From contig DATENU010000020.1 of NCBI GenBank assembly GCA_035274845.1, forward strand, positions 1 through 64,000: a DNA stretch of 64,000 bases, written 5' to 3'. Positions 7,618-16,969 of the stretch are shown piece after piece. Both the position numbers and the translations under genes were made by a program. How positions within the stretch are numbered: position 1 is the first letter of the stretch; each line of letters starts with the position of its first letter. The stretch is from Chthoniobacterales bacterium (GTDB taxonomy: Bacteria > Verrucomicrobiota > Verrucomicrobiia > Chthoniobacterales > UBA10450). Under the pieces are notes generated by a model, which was not told the DNA's origin, made no database searches, and was given only the letters and a program-made list of their open reading frames with translations.

Positions 7618-9495
7618 ATGCCTAATCGCTTCAAAACATTTGCCTACGCGGCCGCGGCCATATTCGCCGCATTGTCCCTCGTCAAAGCGCAGACCACCTC
7701 TCCTGCGACCGGACCCGCCTCGAGTCCGACGGATTCGCTTCAAAAGGCGCCAATCGCCCCTGTTGCGCCAGTGGCTGACACGAGCACCAAGCCCGTCTCG
7801 CCCAAGCTCCCGACAGCTCCGACTACGAAAAGTGACAGCTCGTTGCTTCTCGTCCAGGCATCGAACCCTAACGCGGCCCCGTCCGCCAGCGTGCCTCCGA
7901 CCAGCGCTACGACCACAACCACGACGCAGACAACCGGCGCGGGCCCAGTCGAGCCAGACAACGTAACGGACAACGGTGGCGTGGGCGTTCGTGAATTTCA
8001 GGGTGACGACGTTGGTGCCGTTCTGCGACTTCTGGCGCGCCAGGCCAAGATCAACATGGTCGTGAGCGAAGCCGTTACCGGAACCGTTACGATGCGGCTT
8101 GAAGACGTGACCGCGTTGCAGGCCGTCACGATCATCGTCAAAGCCAAGGGGCTGTTTCTGGATAAGATCGATAACGTATATTACATAAAAACTGCGGCGG
8201 AACGCACGGCGGAGCCGACCGAGAGCGATAGCTACCAATTCAGCTATTCGCGGGCGAAGGAAACCGCGCCGCTCATCGCAGCGCAACTTTCCAGCAAGGA
8301 TCCGCCGCAAGTCGACGAACGGACTAACACGATTTTCTACCGCGAAACCCGCGGCAATATCGATGCTATCCGCAAGCTTTTGGTTCAGATCGACAAGCCG
8401 ACGAAGCAGGTAATGATCGAAGCGCGCCTCGTGGAAGTGACGGCGAACCCAAGGCAATCATACGGAATCAACTGGGGCGGCGTCTTTGGTGGATCGAATA
8501 ACGCCCAAACTCTAAAATTGGGTGGCAGCACTCTGGCGACCAACGGGACGACTCAAACGGTGATAAACCCGGTAACAGGTTTGCCATACTTGGTAACAAC
8601 TCCCGGACAGCCGCCATCAGTGCCTATTACCAATGGCAAGTTGAATGCGTGGGACTTCATCATGGATAAGGCGGGAAATCCCCTCGGGGGCCAATTCGCA
8701 ATCCTTTCGGCGCCGCAGCTCTCTGTCACGCTCCGCATGCTGAATGAAGACTCGGACGCGGAGTTCCTCGCGAACCCGCGGGTCGTCACGGCGGACAACA
8801 TGCAGGCGAAGATCGAAATCATTCGTGCCCAACCCGTGCCGCAGCTGAATTTCAACGAACAGACCGCCACCGCTGTATTTGGTGGGTTCCAGGACAAGAA
8901 ATTCGGCAACACCCTGGTGGTCAAGCCATCTGTTAACAAAGATAATTTCATCACCCTGGCCGTGAAGCCGGAGATTAGCAATAAGGTGGCAGATCAGCCG
9001 TTCCAATTTGCGGGCGCGACCGTGACCAGCCCGGTTGTTGACACGCGCTCGCTCGATTCAAACGTTCTAATCAAGAGCGGTGACACCCTGGCGATCGGCG
9101 GGTTGCTTCAGGATGAGGTGACCAAGGCACGCACCAAGGTTCCCATTATGGGCGACATCCCCATCCTCGGCTATTTTTTCCAGGAAAAACTAAACGCTCG
9201 GGTGAAGCGGAACCTGCTGGTGTTTGTTACGCCGACCATCATTGATCAACATTATGGCACCGGCCTCGAAGATCAGGTGAGTGGCCTACATCATTCCGGC
9301 GAGGAATACGCCGACCCGAACGGCTGGCGGAACAATGCGAAGGGCGCCGTGCGTCTCGTACCCACCTCGAATCGGCATGTATCGGCGGATTACCCGAAAC
9401 CGGGCACACCACCTGCACCGGCTTCCAGCCGCACCGAGGTGACAACGACGCAATCCGTGGACTTCAAGAGCACCGCAAACGGACGAGATTACTAA
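7618..9495 (+). CDS. Type II/IV pilus-type secretin
   Basis: A 625-residue outer-membrane secretin. A signal peptide (FKTFAYAAAAIFAALSLVKAQ) is followed by a Thr/Pro/Ala-rich linker to about residue 115. Next comes an N0/STN-like domain (VREFQGDDVGAVLRLLARQA... to about 195), then an N1-like KH fold (YSRAKETAPLIAAQLSS... ending at LVQIDKP). The secretin barrel starts near residue 360 and contains LANPRVVTADNMQAKI, IKSGDTLAIGGLLQDE, MGDIPILGYFFQ and VFVTPTII. ATG at 7618 was chosen over an in-frame upstream start because it alone gives a signal peptide. No other secretion or pilus gene is adjacent, so whether it serves type II secretion or pili cannot be decided. Confidence 0.9.
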   Translation: MPNRFKTFAYAAAAIFAALSLVKAQTTSPATGPASSPTDSLQKAPIAPVAPVADTSTKPVSPKLPTAPTTKSDSSLLLVQASNPNAAPSASVPPTSATTTTTTQTTGAGPVEPDNVTDNGGVGVREFQGDDVGAVLRLLARQAKINMVVSEAVTGTVTMRLEDVTALQAVTIIVKAKGLFLDKIDNVYYIKTAAERTAEPTESDSYQFSYSRAKETAPLIAAQLSSKDPPQVDERTNTIFYRETRGNIDAIRKLLVQIDKPTKQVMIEARLVEVTANPRQSYGINWGGVFGGSNNAQTLKLGGSTLATNGTTQTVINPVTGLPYLVTTPGQPPSVPITNGKLNAWDFIMDKAGNPLGGQFAILSAPQLSVTLRMLNEDSDAEFLANPRVVTADNMQAKIEIIRAQPVPQLNFNEQTATAVFGGFQDKKFGNTLVVKPSVNKDNFITLAVKPEISNKVADQPFQFAGATVTSPVVDTRSLDSNVLIKSGDTLAIGGLLQDEVTKARTKVPIMGDIPILGYFFQEKLNARVKRNLLVFVTPTIIDQHYGTGLEDQVSGLHHSGEEYADPNGWRNNAKGAVRLVPTSNRHVSADYPKPGTPPAPASSRTEVTTTQSVDFKSTANGRDY

Positions 9496-9516
9496 CAGCA
9501 TAAAGATGTGGGGTTG

Positions 9517-9553
9517 AGAGGGGGCGGATTCTCGCAAGAGGTCCGCCCTCTTT
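9517..9553. terminator. Bidirectional terminator between secretin and sigma factor genes
   Basis: A stem pairs AGAG..GCGGA (9517-9528, two extra G bulged) with TCCGCCCTCT (9542-9551), followed by TTT. It lies between convergent genes with T-rich or A-rich flanks on both sides, so it may serve both. Confidence 0.6.
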
Positions 9554-9555
9554 GT

Positions 9556-10197
9556 TTATCCCGACAGGTAGCGGCTCAGGCTCGCCCGCAATTCTGTGCG
9601 GGCCCGAAAAAGGAGACTTTTCACCCCGGAGACGGATTGATCGAGCGCCTCTGCGATCTCCTCGTAGCTGAGCTCCTCGTAACGCCGGAGGATGACCGCC
9701 ATTCGTTGAGTTTCGGGCAGGCGCGCGATAGCGGCATCGATCGCCTGCTGCAGCTCCGCCTCCAGCAACGAGGCATCCGGCGCCACCGCCCCTTCGTCCC
9801 TCAACGGCCGCTCTTCCTCCTCCGGGTCAGGGTGCAGCGGCACTTGGGCGTGGCGGGATCGGCGGCGTAACTCGTTGAAAACCAGGTTGCGCGTAATCTT
9901 GAGCAACCAGGTCGTAAACTTCGCCCGGGCGACATAACGGCTCGCGCTTTTCCAGACCCGCACGAAGACCTGCTGGGCGATGTCCTCGGCGTCGGCGTTA
10001 TTGCCCAGCATTCGGGCCACCGTCCCCACCACCAGCCGCTGGTGCCGTTCCACAAGCTTCTCGAACGCAGCCGGATCCCCCCTGCTGACCAACTGCATCA
10101 GCCGGACATCCTCAGCGTCCTCCTGGGCACGCCCCGGCGGGCTTGGTTCATTGCCGGACATGTTGATGAATAAAGCCTCGGGCGTTTGAATGGTCAC
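9556..10197 (-). CDS. ECF-type RNA polymerase sigma factor
   Basis: 213 residues with a sigma-2 region (AFEKLVERHQRLVVGTVARM, NADAEDIAQQVFVRVWK) and a sigma-4 region (LPETQRMAVILRRYEELSYEEIAEALDQSVSGVKSLLFRAR). An acidic linker separates them. An internal ATG (10161, MSGNEPSPPG) is an equally plausible start. Downstream or adjacent anti-sigma genes are not seen, so the signal it answers is unknown. It is divergent from mqnE; the intervening ~100 bases probably hold both promoters. Confidence 0.9.
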   Translation of the reverse strand: MTIQTPEALFINMSGNEPSPPGRAQEDAEDVRLMQLVSRGDPAAFEKLVERHQRLVVGTVARMLGNNADAEDIAQQVFVRVWKSASRYVARAKFTTWLLKITRNLVFNELRRRSRHAQVPLHPDPEEEERPLRDEGAVAPDASLLEAELQQAIDAAIARLPETQRMAVILRRYEELSYEEIAEALDQSVSGVKSLLFRARTELRASLSRYLSG

Positions 10198-10300
10198 GGA
10201 AAGTTAGTTGGTAACGATTCAACCTTCTTCCCTGCTTTCGGTTGCAACAGAACAAGAGCATGTGCATCATGCCTGCGAAATTCGGCGCCGCCACCTTTCG

Positions 10301-11449
10301 ATGAATCTATCCTTTATTCCGCAGGATCTTCGGTCAATCGCCGAAAAGGTCGAGGTCGGGGAGCGCATTTCGGAAGCCGAGGCTCTCCAGCTGTATCGCT
10401 CAAACAATCTCAATGCGCTGGGTCTCATGGCGAGCGAAGTTCGTGCGCGGAAGAACGGAAACTTCGCGACCTACATTCACAATCGCTACATCAATTATTC
10501 GAACATCTGCATTCTCTCCTGTCAGTTCTGCGCTTTTGCCGCACGGAAGCGGGACGCGCATGCCTTTGAGTTCTCGATCGAGGAAATCGTCGGCTCCGTT
10601 CGCGATGCGCTTACGCTCGGAATTACGGAAGTGCACATGGTCGGCGGGCTGCACCCGAGTTTGAAACAGGATTGGTATCTGCGGCTCCTGCGCGAACTGC
10701 GCGCGCTCGATCCGGATTTGGTCATCAAAGCTTTCACCGCGATCGAGGCCCGGCACCTGGCCGAACGCGTCTTCAAGTTGCCAATCAAGACGACGCTGGA
10801 GCTGTTGCGCGAGGCAGGCCTCGGAGCGCTCACCGGCGGCGGCGCGGAGATTTTTGATCCTGCGGTTCGTGACGAAATCTGCCGCGGGAAAGAGACGGCG
10901 GAAGAGTGGGCGGAAGTTCATCGCATTTGGCATGGCATGGGCGGCCGCAGCACGGCGACCATGCTTTACGGGCATATCGAGACCCTGGCGCAGCGGGTCG
11001 ATCATCTGCGCCAACTGCGTGCGCTGCAGGATGAGACCGGCGGGTTCACCGGATTTGTGCCATTTGCTTTCGAGCCGCAAACGCCGGCGCTGGCGCACAT
11101 CAAGCGGGCTTCGGCCATCGAAGAGCTCCGCAATCTCGCGGTCAGCCGAATCTACCTGGATAATTTCGATCACATCACGGCCTACTGGGTTTCGCTTGGA
11201 CTTCCGCTGGCCCAGATCGCGCTCAGTTACGGCGTTGATGATTTGCATGGCACGATCATCGAAGAAAAAATCTTCCACATGGCCGGCGCGACGACGCCGC
11301 AGGAACAAACGGTCGCCACGCTCGAGCACATTATTCGCGAAGCCGGCCGCGAACCGGTCCAGCGAGACAGCTTCTATCGACATCTGCCCAAGAAAAGAAC
11401 GGCCGCGGCGGCTCCACCCGCCGAGGAGTCCGAACTGGTTTACGCCTGA
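10301..11449 (+). CDS. mqnE: Aminofutalosine synthase MqnE
   Basis: Radical-SAM enzyme of the futalosine route to menaquinone; it joins 3-[(1-carboxyvinyl)oxy]benzoate and SAM to make aminofutalosine. The 382-residue product has the CxxxCxxC cluster motif in CILSCQFCAF near residue 69, HMVGGLHPS, and the C-terminal DDLHGTIIEEKIFHMAGA typical of MqnE rather than MqnC. ATG at 10301 was preferred to an upstream TTG (10208) because the added residues are not family-like. mqnA follows three bases after the stop, supporting the pathway assignment. Confidence 0.9.
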   Translation: MNLSFIPQDLRSIAEKVEVGERISEAEALQLYRSNNLNALGLMASEVRARKNGNFATYIHNRYINYSNICILSCQFCAFAARKRDAHAFEFSIEEIVGSVRDALTLGITEVHMVGGLHPSLKQDWYLRLLRELRALDPDLVIKAFTAIEARHLAERVFKLPIKTTLELLREAGLGALTGGGAEIFDPAVRDEICRGKETAEEWAEVHRIWHGMGGRSTATMLYGHIETLAQRVDHLRQLRALQDETGGFTGFVPFAFEPQTPALAHIKRASAIEELRNLAVSRIYLDNFDHITAYWVSLGLPLAQIALSYGVDDLHGTIIEEKIFHMAGATTPQEQTVATLEHIIREAGREPVQRDSFYRHLPKKRTAAAAPPAEESELVYA

Positions 11450-11452
11450 CGC

Positions 11453-12229
11453 GTGGCGGAGCCGGGGCTTCTGCGGATCGGTTGCGTTAAGTACCTCAAC
11501 GCCCGTCCCCTCATCCATGGCTGGCCGGGAGACGTAGTCTTCGATCATCCGAACGTGCTTTGTGACCGGCTGGCCAGCGGCTCGCTCGATGTGGCCCTGG
11601 TTTCCAGTTTCGAGTTTCTCCGCAACCCCGTCTACACCCTCGTCGACGGCATTTCGATTTCCTCGCACGGACCAGTCCACAGCGTTTTCGTAGCGCACTC
11701 CGGCACGCTTGAGGAAATCGAGGAAATCGAGGTCGACCCCGCGTCGCAGACCTCGATCAACCTGTTGCGCTGTCTGATGGCGGAGAATGGATTGTCGCCT
11801 AAATTTGTAGTTCGCTCCCGGCTCATTCAGAGAGCCATCACTCCCCGGCTGGCCAAATTTTTTATTGGCGATCAGGCCATTCGTTTTCGGGATGATTGCG
11901 CCAGCACTTTCAACTTTTGGGACTTGGGGGAAGAATGGGAAAAGCGCACCCAACTCCCGTTTGTCTACGCGCTTTGGCTCATCCGCCCGGAGGTAGCCGC
12001 GCCGAAAGCGATTGCCGACCGGCTGCGCGCCTGCCGCGACAACAACCTGCGTGAATTCGACGTTCTGATTGCGGCGGAAGAAGAATTCAGTCCGGAGTTT
12101 TGCGAATATTATCTCCGCGAATGTTTGAGCTACGAGTTTGGGCTGCGGGAAAAGGAGGGCTTGTCCACCTTTCGCAAACTCTGTGAGAAACACGGCATTC
12201 TGTGGCACGACTCGCGGCTCATCATTTGA
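11453..12229 (+). CDS. mqnA: Chorismate dehydratase MqnA
   Basis: Converts chorismate to 3-[(1-carboxyvinyl)oxy]benzoate, the first futalosine-pathway step and the substrate of MqnE. The 258-residue protein has a periplasmic-binding-protein-like fold beginning LLRIGCVKYLNARPLIHGW, with LASGSLDVALVSSFEFLRNP and FVYALWLIRPE conserved. GTG start three bases after the mqnE stop. The upstream and downstream MqnB/C/D genes are not in the window, as is usual for scattered futalosine genes. Confidence 0.9.
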   Translation: MAEPGLLRIGCVKYLNARPLIHGWPGDVVFDHPNVLCDRLASGSLDVALVSSFEFLRNPVYTLVDGISISSHGPVHSVFVAHSGTLEEIEEIEVDPASQTSINLLRCLMAENGLSPKFVVRSRLIQRAITPRLAKFFIGDQAIRFRDDCASTFNFWDLGEEWEKRTQLPFVYALWLIRPEVAAPKAIADRLRACRDNNLREFDVLIAAEEEFSPEFCEYYLRECLSYEFGLREKEGLSTFRKLCEKHGILWHDSRLII

Positions 12230-13134
12230 CGGCGCCGGCGACGAAATGGCCCCGCCAGGACCTGCGCATCGGAATCTCTGGTTGGACTTATGCGGGCTGG
12301 CGCGGGCGGTTTTACCCCAGGAAGCTGGCCCACCGTCTGGAGCTGCAATTCGCCAGCCGCGAATTTAACTCCATTGAAATCAACGGTTCCTTTTATTCGC
12401 TCCAGCTGCCTTCGAGTTATCAGCGCTGGTTTACTGAAACGCCGCCGGGGTTTGTTTTCAGCGTCAAAGGCGGCCGCTTTATCACGCACATGAAGAAGTT
12501 GCGGAACATCGAAGCGCCGCTGGCCAATTTTTTCGCATCGGGTGTCCTGTGCCTCCGGGAAAAACTTGGACCCATCCTCTGGCAATTTCCCCCGAATTTT
12601 GGCTGGAACGAAGGGCGTTTCAGAGATTTTTTCGAGATGCTGCCGCGCGAGACTCGCGCTGCCGCAAGGCTTGCCCGGAAGCACGACGCAAAAGTGAAAG
12701 GCCGCGCCTGGACAAAGACCGACGCCACGCGGCCAATTCGCCACGCGGTTGAAATCCGGCATCCTAGTTTCATGGTTCCCGAATTTTTTGCGCTTCTGCG
12801 CCGGCATAACATCGCGTTTGTCGTCGCGGATACCGCGGGCAAATGGCCTTATGCGGAGGACATTACCGCCGATTTCGTCTACTGCCGGCTGCACGGCGCA
12901 GAGAAGCTTTACGTGAGCGGTTACAGCGATGAGGAACTCGATTGGTGGGCTGGCCGAATCGCGCATTGGCGAAAAGGGAAACAGCCGAGGGGCGCAACCC
13001 TTGTCTCTGATCAAAAGGCCACCGCCGGCAAACGGGATGTCTACGTTTATTTCGATAACGACGCCAAGGTGCACGCGCCCTTCAATGCCCAAACGCTCGC
13101 GAGGAAGCTTCAACTTCAAGGAGCGGCAGTTTGA
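12202..13134 (+). CDS. DUF72 (YecE-like) TIM-barrel protein
   Basis: About 300 residues with the DUF72 start LRIGISGWTYAGWRGRFYP. It also has FNSIEINGSFYSLQ, GFVFSVKGGRFITH, LGPILWQFPPNF, a VEIRHPSF strand and CRLHGAEKLYVSGYSDEEL. DUF72 proteins are TIM barrels with no established reaction. The start is uncertain: GTG at 12202 overlaps mqnA by 28 bases, while TTG at 12226 would overlap it by only four bases and be the more usual coupling. Spacing suggests it is co-transcribed with mqnA and recJ. Confidence 0.85.
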   Translation: MARLAAHHLTAPATKWPRQDLRIGISGWTYAGWRGRFYPRKLAHRLELQFASREFNSIEINGSFYSLQLPSSYQRWFTETPPGFVFSVKGGRFITHMKKLRNIEAPLANFFASGVLCLREKLGPILWQFPPNFGWNEGRFRDFFEMLPRETRAAARLARKHDAKVKGRAWTKTDATRPIRHAVEIRHPSFMVPEFFALLRRHNIAFVVADTAGKWPYAEDITADFVYCRLHGAEKLYVSGYSDEELDWWAGRIAHWRKGKQPRGATLVSDQKATAGKRDVYVYFDNDAKVHAPFNAQTLARKLQLQGAAV

Positions 13135-13175
13135 AGCCGCCGGCCGAAAATACGGCGGTTTCAAACCGCCGGCCC
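13130..13175. repeat. Palindromic GC-rich repeat pair
   Basis: Two copies of a 17-base element, TTTGAAGCCGCCGGCCG (13130-13146) and TTTCAAACCGCCGGCCC (13159-13175), lie head to tail. The second is part of the palindrome GGCGGTTTCAAACCGCC (13154-13170). The element covers the stop codon of the DUF72 gene and the gap before recJ. It looks like a REP-type intergenic repeat, but no other full copy is seen in the window. Confidence 0.45.
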
Positions 13176-13181
13176 CTGGTC

Positions 13182-14885
13182 ATGGATACGCGCTGGATCG
13201 TCGCGTCCGCTTGCGACAACGGCGGTGCCGAAATCAAATGGCCGGAGATCTGTGGCGTTCCCTGCATTGTTGAGCTGCTCAAACGGAAGGGCTTCAGTTG
13301 TGCGGATGAAGTAACTGCTTTCCTCCAACCGCGGCTCCGCTCGCTGGGCGATCCATTCCTGTTGCCGAATATGCCGGCCGCTGTCGCGCGGATTTTGGCT
13401 GCAATCGACCGCGGGGAGCGCATCGTCCTCTTTGGCGATTACGACGTCGACGGCGTAACCTCCCTGGCGCTCCTCGCTGAAATGCTCCGAAGCTACGGCG
13501 CAGCGCCCGAGTTGTTCCTGCCTCTGCGAATGGAGGAGGGCTACGGGCTGAGTAAGGAAAGCGTCGAGCGTTGTTGCGAGCAGCATCACCCCCAACTCTT
13601 GATCGCGGTCGATTGCGGCACGTCGTCGCTGGCGGAAATCGCGTCGCTGAAAGAGCAAGGCATCGACGTTATCGTCCTCGATCATCACGAACCAAAATCT
13701 GCTCTGCCGGATTGTGTCGCGGTCGTGAATCCGAAAATAGAGACGGATTGCGCCTTTGAATACCTCTGCAGCGTCGGGATCGTTTTCAAGCTTTGCCACG
13801 CACTCTTGAAGACGCGCCCGGCTCCCGGCTTCGATCTAAGGGCGAACCTCGATCTCGTCGCGCTCGGAACGGTGGCTGACATCGTGCCCTTGGAGAAAGA
13901 GAACCGAATTTTTGTTCAGCGTGGAATGCGGGAATTGGCAACGTCGAAAAGGCCGGGCGTGCGGGAGTTAATGGAAGTTGCCGCCGTGCGCGCGCCAGTA
14001 GCCGCGGAGCACATCGGATTTCGCCTCGGGCCACGGCTGAACGCCGCTGGCCGGCTCGCTACCGCGGAGAGAGCGCTGCGGCTCTTGCTTACGAGCGACG
14101 AAGCAGAAGCCGCTGAGCTGGCAACATTTCTTGACGCGCAGAACCGCGAACGCCAGGTGGTGGAACGAACCATCCACGATGAGGCCGAAGAGAAGTTGGC
14201 GACAACATTCGATCCGGAGCGCGACGCGGCAATTGTCCTCGGGTCGCGGGAATGGCATCCGGGCGTGCTGGGGATCGTGGCGTCTCGTCTCGCCCGAAAA
14301 TATCATCGCCCCACACTTCTGGTTGCGTTCGACGCAGCCGGACTTGGAAAAGGAAGCGGGCGCAGCATTGCCGGCTTGTCGCTGGTTGAGGCGCTTGATC
14401 ATTGCGCGGCGCACCTGGAGAAATTCGGCGGACACGAAATGGCGGCTGGCCTGGCGGTGCGTGAAGAAAAGTTCGAGGCTTTCGCCAGTGCGTTTGGACA
14501 GACGGCGCGCGAGCTGTTGTCGGAAGAAGATCTTCAGCCGCGCCTGCAACTCGACCATGAGTTGAGCTTTCCCCAGCTCAACGACGAGCTGCTTCGCTGG
14601 CACCAGGCCCTGGAGCCGTTTGGCAACGCCAATGCCCACCCGTTGTTTTTCGCGCGTGGCGTCGAGCTGGCCGCGGAGCCCCAGGTCCTGAAGGAAAAGC
14701 ATCTGGTCTTGCGTCTGCGACAACAGAACCGTTTTCGGCGCGCGATCTTTTTCGATGGCGCCACTTCGCCCTTGCCGAAGCCGCCCTGGGATATTGCGTT
14801 TCGCCTTAGCGCCGACGAATACGAAGGAGAAACCCGACTCCAGATCCAGGTTGAAGCCGTGCGCACGGCAGTCACCTCCGCATGA
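13182..14885 (+). CDS. recJ: Single-stranded-DNA exonuclease RecJ
   Basis: 5'-3' exonuclease of recombination and mismatch repair. The DHH-domain motifs are clear: FGDYDVDGVTSLAL, IAVDCGTSS, IVLDHHEPK, and LVALGTVADIVPL. The DHHA1 part has HPGVLGIVASRLARKYHRPT, SGRSIAGLSLVEAL and KFGGHEMAAGLAV. The C-terminal OB domain follows. ATG at 13182 (MDTRWIVASA) was chosen; an in-frame TTG at 13131 would translate the palindromic repeat. The stop overlaps the recG start (ATGA). Confidence 0.95.
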   Translation: MDTRWIVASACDNGGAEIKWPEICGVPCIVELLKRKGFSCADEVTAFLQPRLRSLGDPFLLPNMPAAVARILAAIDRGERIVLFGDYDVDGVTSLALLAEMLRSYGAAPELFLPLRMEEGYGLSKESVERCCEQHHPQLLIAVDCGTSSLAEIASLKEQGIDVIVLDHHEPKSALPDCVAVVNPKIETDCAFEYLCSVGIVFKLCHALLKTRPAPGFDLRANLDLVALGTVADIVPLEKENRIFVQRGMRELATSKRPGVRELMEVAAVRAPVAAEHIGFRLGPRLNAAGRLATAERALRLLLTSDEAEAAELATFLDAQNRERQVVERTIHDEAEEKLATTFDPERDAAIVLGSREWHPGVLGIVASRLARKYHRPTLLVAFDAAGLGKGSGRSIAGLSLVEALDHCAAHLEKFGGHEMAAGLAVREEKFEAFASAFGQTARELLSEEDLQPRLQLDHELSFPQLNDELLRWHQALEPFGNANAHPLFFARGVELAAEPQVLKEKHLVLRLRQQNRFRRAIFFDGATSPLPKPPWDIAFRLSADEYEGETRLQIQVEAVRTAVTSA

Positions 14886-16969
14886 TCCAGTACTCGCAAC
14901 CGCTCGAAGAGCTGGACTGGATTCCGAGGCCGAGATTGACGGCGCTCCGGCGTCTCGAGATCGAAACCGCTGAGGACCTCTTGACTCATTACCCCCGCCG
15001 CTACGAAGACCGGTCCCACTTTGCCGCCTTCCCGCGAGAGGAGAGCGACACCCCGGTGCTGGTGTGCGGCGAGGTCGTCAAGACACGGTTGGTTCGGTTC
15101 GGCGGCTGGAAAAAAATCTTCGAAGCCACGCTGGAAGAAACGAATGCGAACGCACTGAGCCAGCCGCTCGTCCTCCGCTGGTTCAATCTGCATTACGTCC
15201 AGAAAATGATCGCGACCGGCCAGCGGCTGGTGGTTTTCGGCAAACCGCGTTTGCGGAAGAATCGAATGTGCCTGGAGCATCCGGAGTTCGAAGTGATCGA
15301 GAACGACGAGGAGGTCTCGGTGCATTTTCGACGGATCACGCCAATCTACCCGGCGACGGAGGGATTGTCGCAGCGGGTCTTTCGCGGGCTGATCTTCAAG
15401 GCGCTGGAGAACCTCGATCCGGAGTCTGTGCCGACCTTATTGCCCAAAAGCATGAAGCTTGGAGCGCGCGAGCACGCACTTCATGAGATTCATTTTCCGT
15501 CCACGACGGCGCAATGCGAGGCCGCGCGGGAGCACCTCGTTTTCTCGGAGTTTTTCGCGATGCAAATGGTGATCGGCTCCCGGCGAAACGAAGCTGTTTT
15601 GCGGAGGGGGCAGCAACACGCCGGGCAAGGTGCGTTACTGGAAAAATTCCTGCGCGGACTGCCTTTCGATCTGACCGCTGCGCAGGAACGCGTGATTGCC
15701 GAGGTTCGCCGCGATCTGGCGTCGAGGCACCCGATGAATCGCCTTTTGCAGGGCGATGTCGGCTCAGGCAAAACCGTCGTCGCGATCGCCGCGATGCTCC
15801 TTGCGGTGGAATCCGGATTCCAGGCCGCGTTGATGGCGCCCACGCAGATCCTCGCCGAGCAGCATTATGCCGTGTTGTGCCGCTGGCTCGAACCATTGGG
15901 AGTGTTGCTGGCGCTGCGGACCGGGGCCCGGCAGGAAGAGAATGCACCTCTGCCCTTGTTTGCGTCTGATGCGTCGGCGGGACCGGAAACAAACAAGGGA
16001 CCGCAGATCATTATCGGAACGCATGCGCTCCTTTATGAAGGCGTTTCTTTCGAACATCTCGGGTTGGTGGTCATCGACGAGCAACACAAGTTTGGAGTCT
16101 CGCAAAGGGCACGGCTGACGGCGCGAGAACCGGCGCCGGACGTTCTGGTCATGACGGCGACACCGATTCCGCGCACCCTGACCATGACGGTATATGGGGA
16201 TCTGGATGTCTCGGTAATCGACGAGATGCCAGCGGATCGCGGGAAGATTGTGACGGCGGCAAGAGACCGCGAAAAGCTGCCCGAGGTCATGATCTTCATG
16301 CGAAAGGAGTTGGAAGCCGGACGTCAGGCCTACGTGGTGTATCCGCTGATCGACGAAAGCGAAAAACTGGAGGCGAAAGCGGCCGCGGCAGAATTCGAGC
16401 AGTGGCGAGAGCGGCTGCGGCCGTTTCGCTGCGAGTTGTTGCACGGGCGCATTCCGGCAGCGGAGAAGCAGGCTATCATGGAACGGTTTCGACGCGGCGA
16501 TACCAGTGTGCTCATCAGCACGACGGTGATCGAAGTTGGCGTGGATGTCGCGAACGCGACGCTGATGCTGATCGAAAATGCGGAGCGTTTCGGGCTCGCG
16601 CAACTACACCAATTGCGCGGCCGGATTGGCCGGGGCAGCCACAAGTCGTATTGCATTTTACTCAGCGACGAGAAGTCGGAGGAGACAGTCGCAAAACTTC
16701 GTGTCCTGGAAGGGACAACGGATGGGTTTAAAGTCGCGGAAGCCGACTGGGAGATGCGCGGCCCGGGGGATTTGCTGGGGACGGCCCAGAGCGGGTTGCC
16801 GGCTTTGAAGCTGGGAAACCTGATCAAAGACGCGGACCTGATGCGACAGGCGCGGGCCGTGGCGACAGGAATCCTGGCCGTCGATCCCGCGCTCGAGACT
16901 CCCGAGAATCAACGTTTTCGAAGATTGATTGTCGAACAACACGGACGAACCTTCTCGAACGTCAGCTGA
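14882..16969 (+). CDS. recG: ATP-dependent DNA helicase RecG
   Basis: Branch-migrating helicase that remodels stalled forks. The 695-residue protein carries an N-terminal wedge/OB domain (to about 220), then superfamily-2 motifs: QGDVGSGKTVVA (Walker A), APTQILAEQH, IGTHALLYEG, the DEQH box in VVIDEQHKFGVSQR, and VMTATPIPRTL. Motifs IV-VI follow (LHGRIPAAEK, STTVIEVGVDVANA, QLRGRIGRGSHKSYC). Length is standard. It overlaps recJ by four bases and degP by one, forming a tight recJ-recG-degP run. Confidence 0.97.
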   Translation: MIQYSQPLEELDWIPRPRLTALRRLEIETAEDLLTHYPRRYEDRSHFAAFPREESDTPVLVCGEVVKTRLVRFGGWKKIFEATLEETNANALSQPLVLRWFNLHYVQKMIATGQRLVVFGKPRLRKNRMCLEHPEFEVIENDEEVSVHFRRITPIYPATEGLSQRVFRGLIFKALENLDPESVPTLLPKSMKLGAREHALHEIHFPSTTAQCEAAREHLVFSEFFAMQMVIGSRRNEAVLRRGQQHAGQGALLEKFLRGLPFDLTAAQERVIAEVRRDLASRHPMNRLLQGDVGSGKTVVAIAAMLLAVESGFQAALMAPTQILAEQHYAVLCRWLEPLGVLLALRTGARQEENAPLPLFASDASAGPETNKGPQIIIGTHALLYEGVSFEHLGLVVIDEQHKFGVSQRARLTAREPAPDVLVMTATPIPRTLTMTVYGDLDVSVIDEMPADRGKIVTAARDREKLPEVMIFMRKELEAGRQAYVVYPLIDESEKLEAKAAAAEFEQWRERLRPFRCELLHGRIPAAEKQAIMERFRRGDTSVLISTTVIEVGVDVANATLMLIENAERFGLAQLHQLRGRIGRGSHKSYCILLSDEKSEETVAKLRVLEGTTDGFKVAEADWEMRGPGDLLGTAQSGLPALKLGNLIKDADLMRQARAVATGILAVDPALETPENQRFRRLIVEQHGRTFSNVS

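Noticed and set aside
10400-12208. A 602-codon open frame antisense to mqnE and mqnA
   Set aside because: It is the mirror frame of two well-supported genes in GC-rich DNA; its translation has no protein-like motifs.
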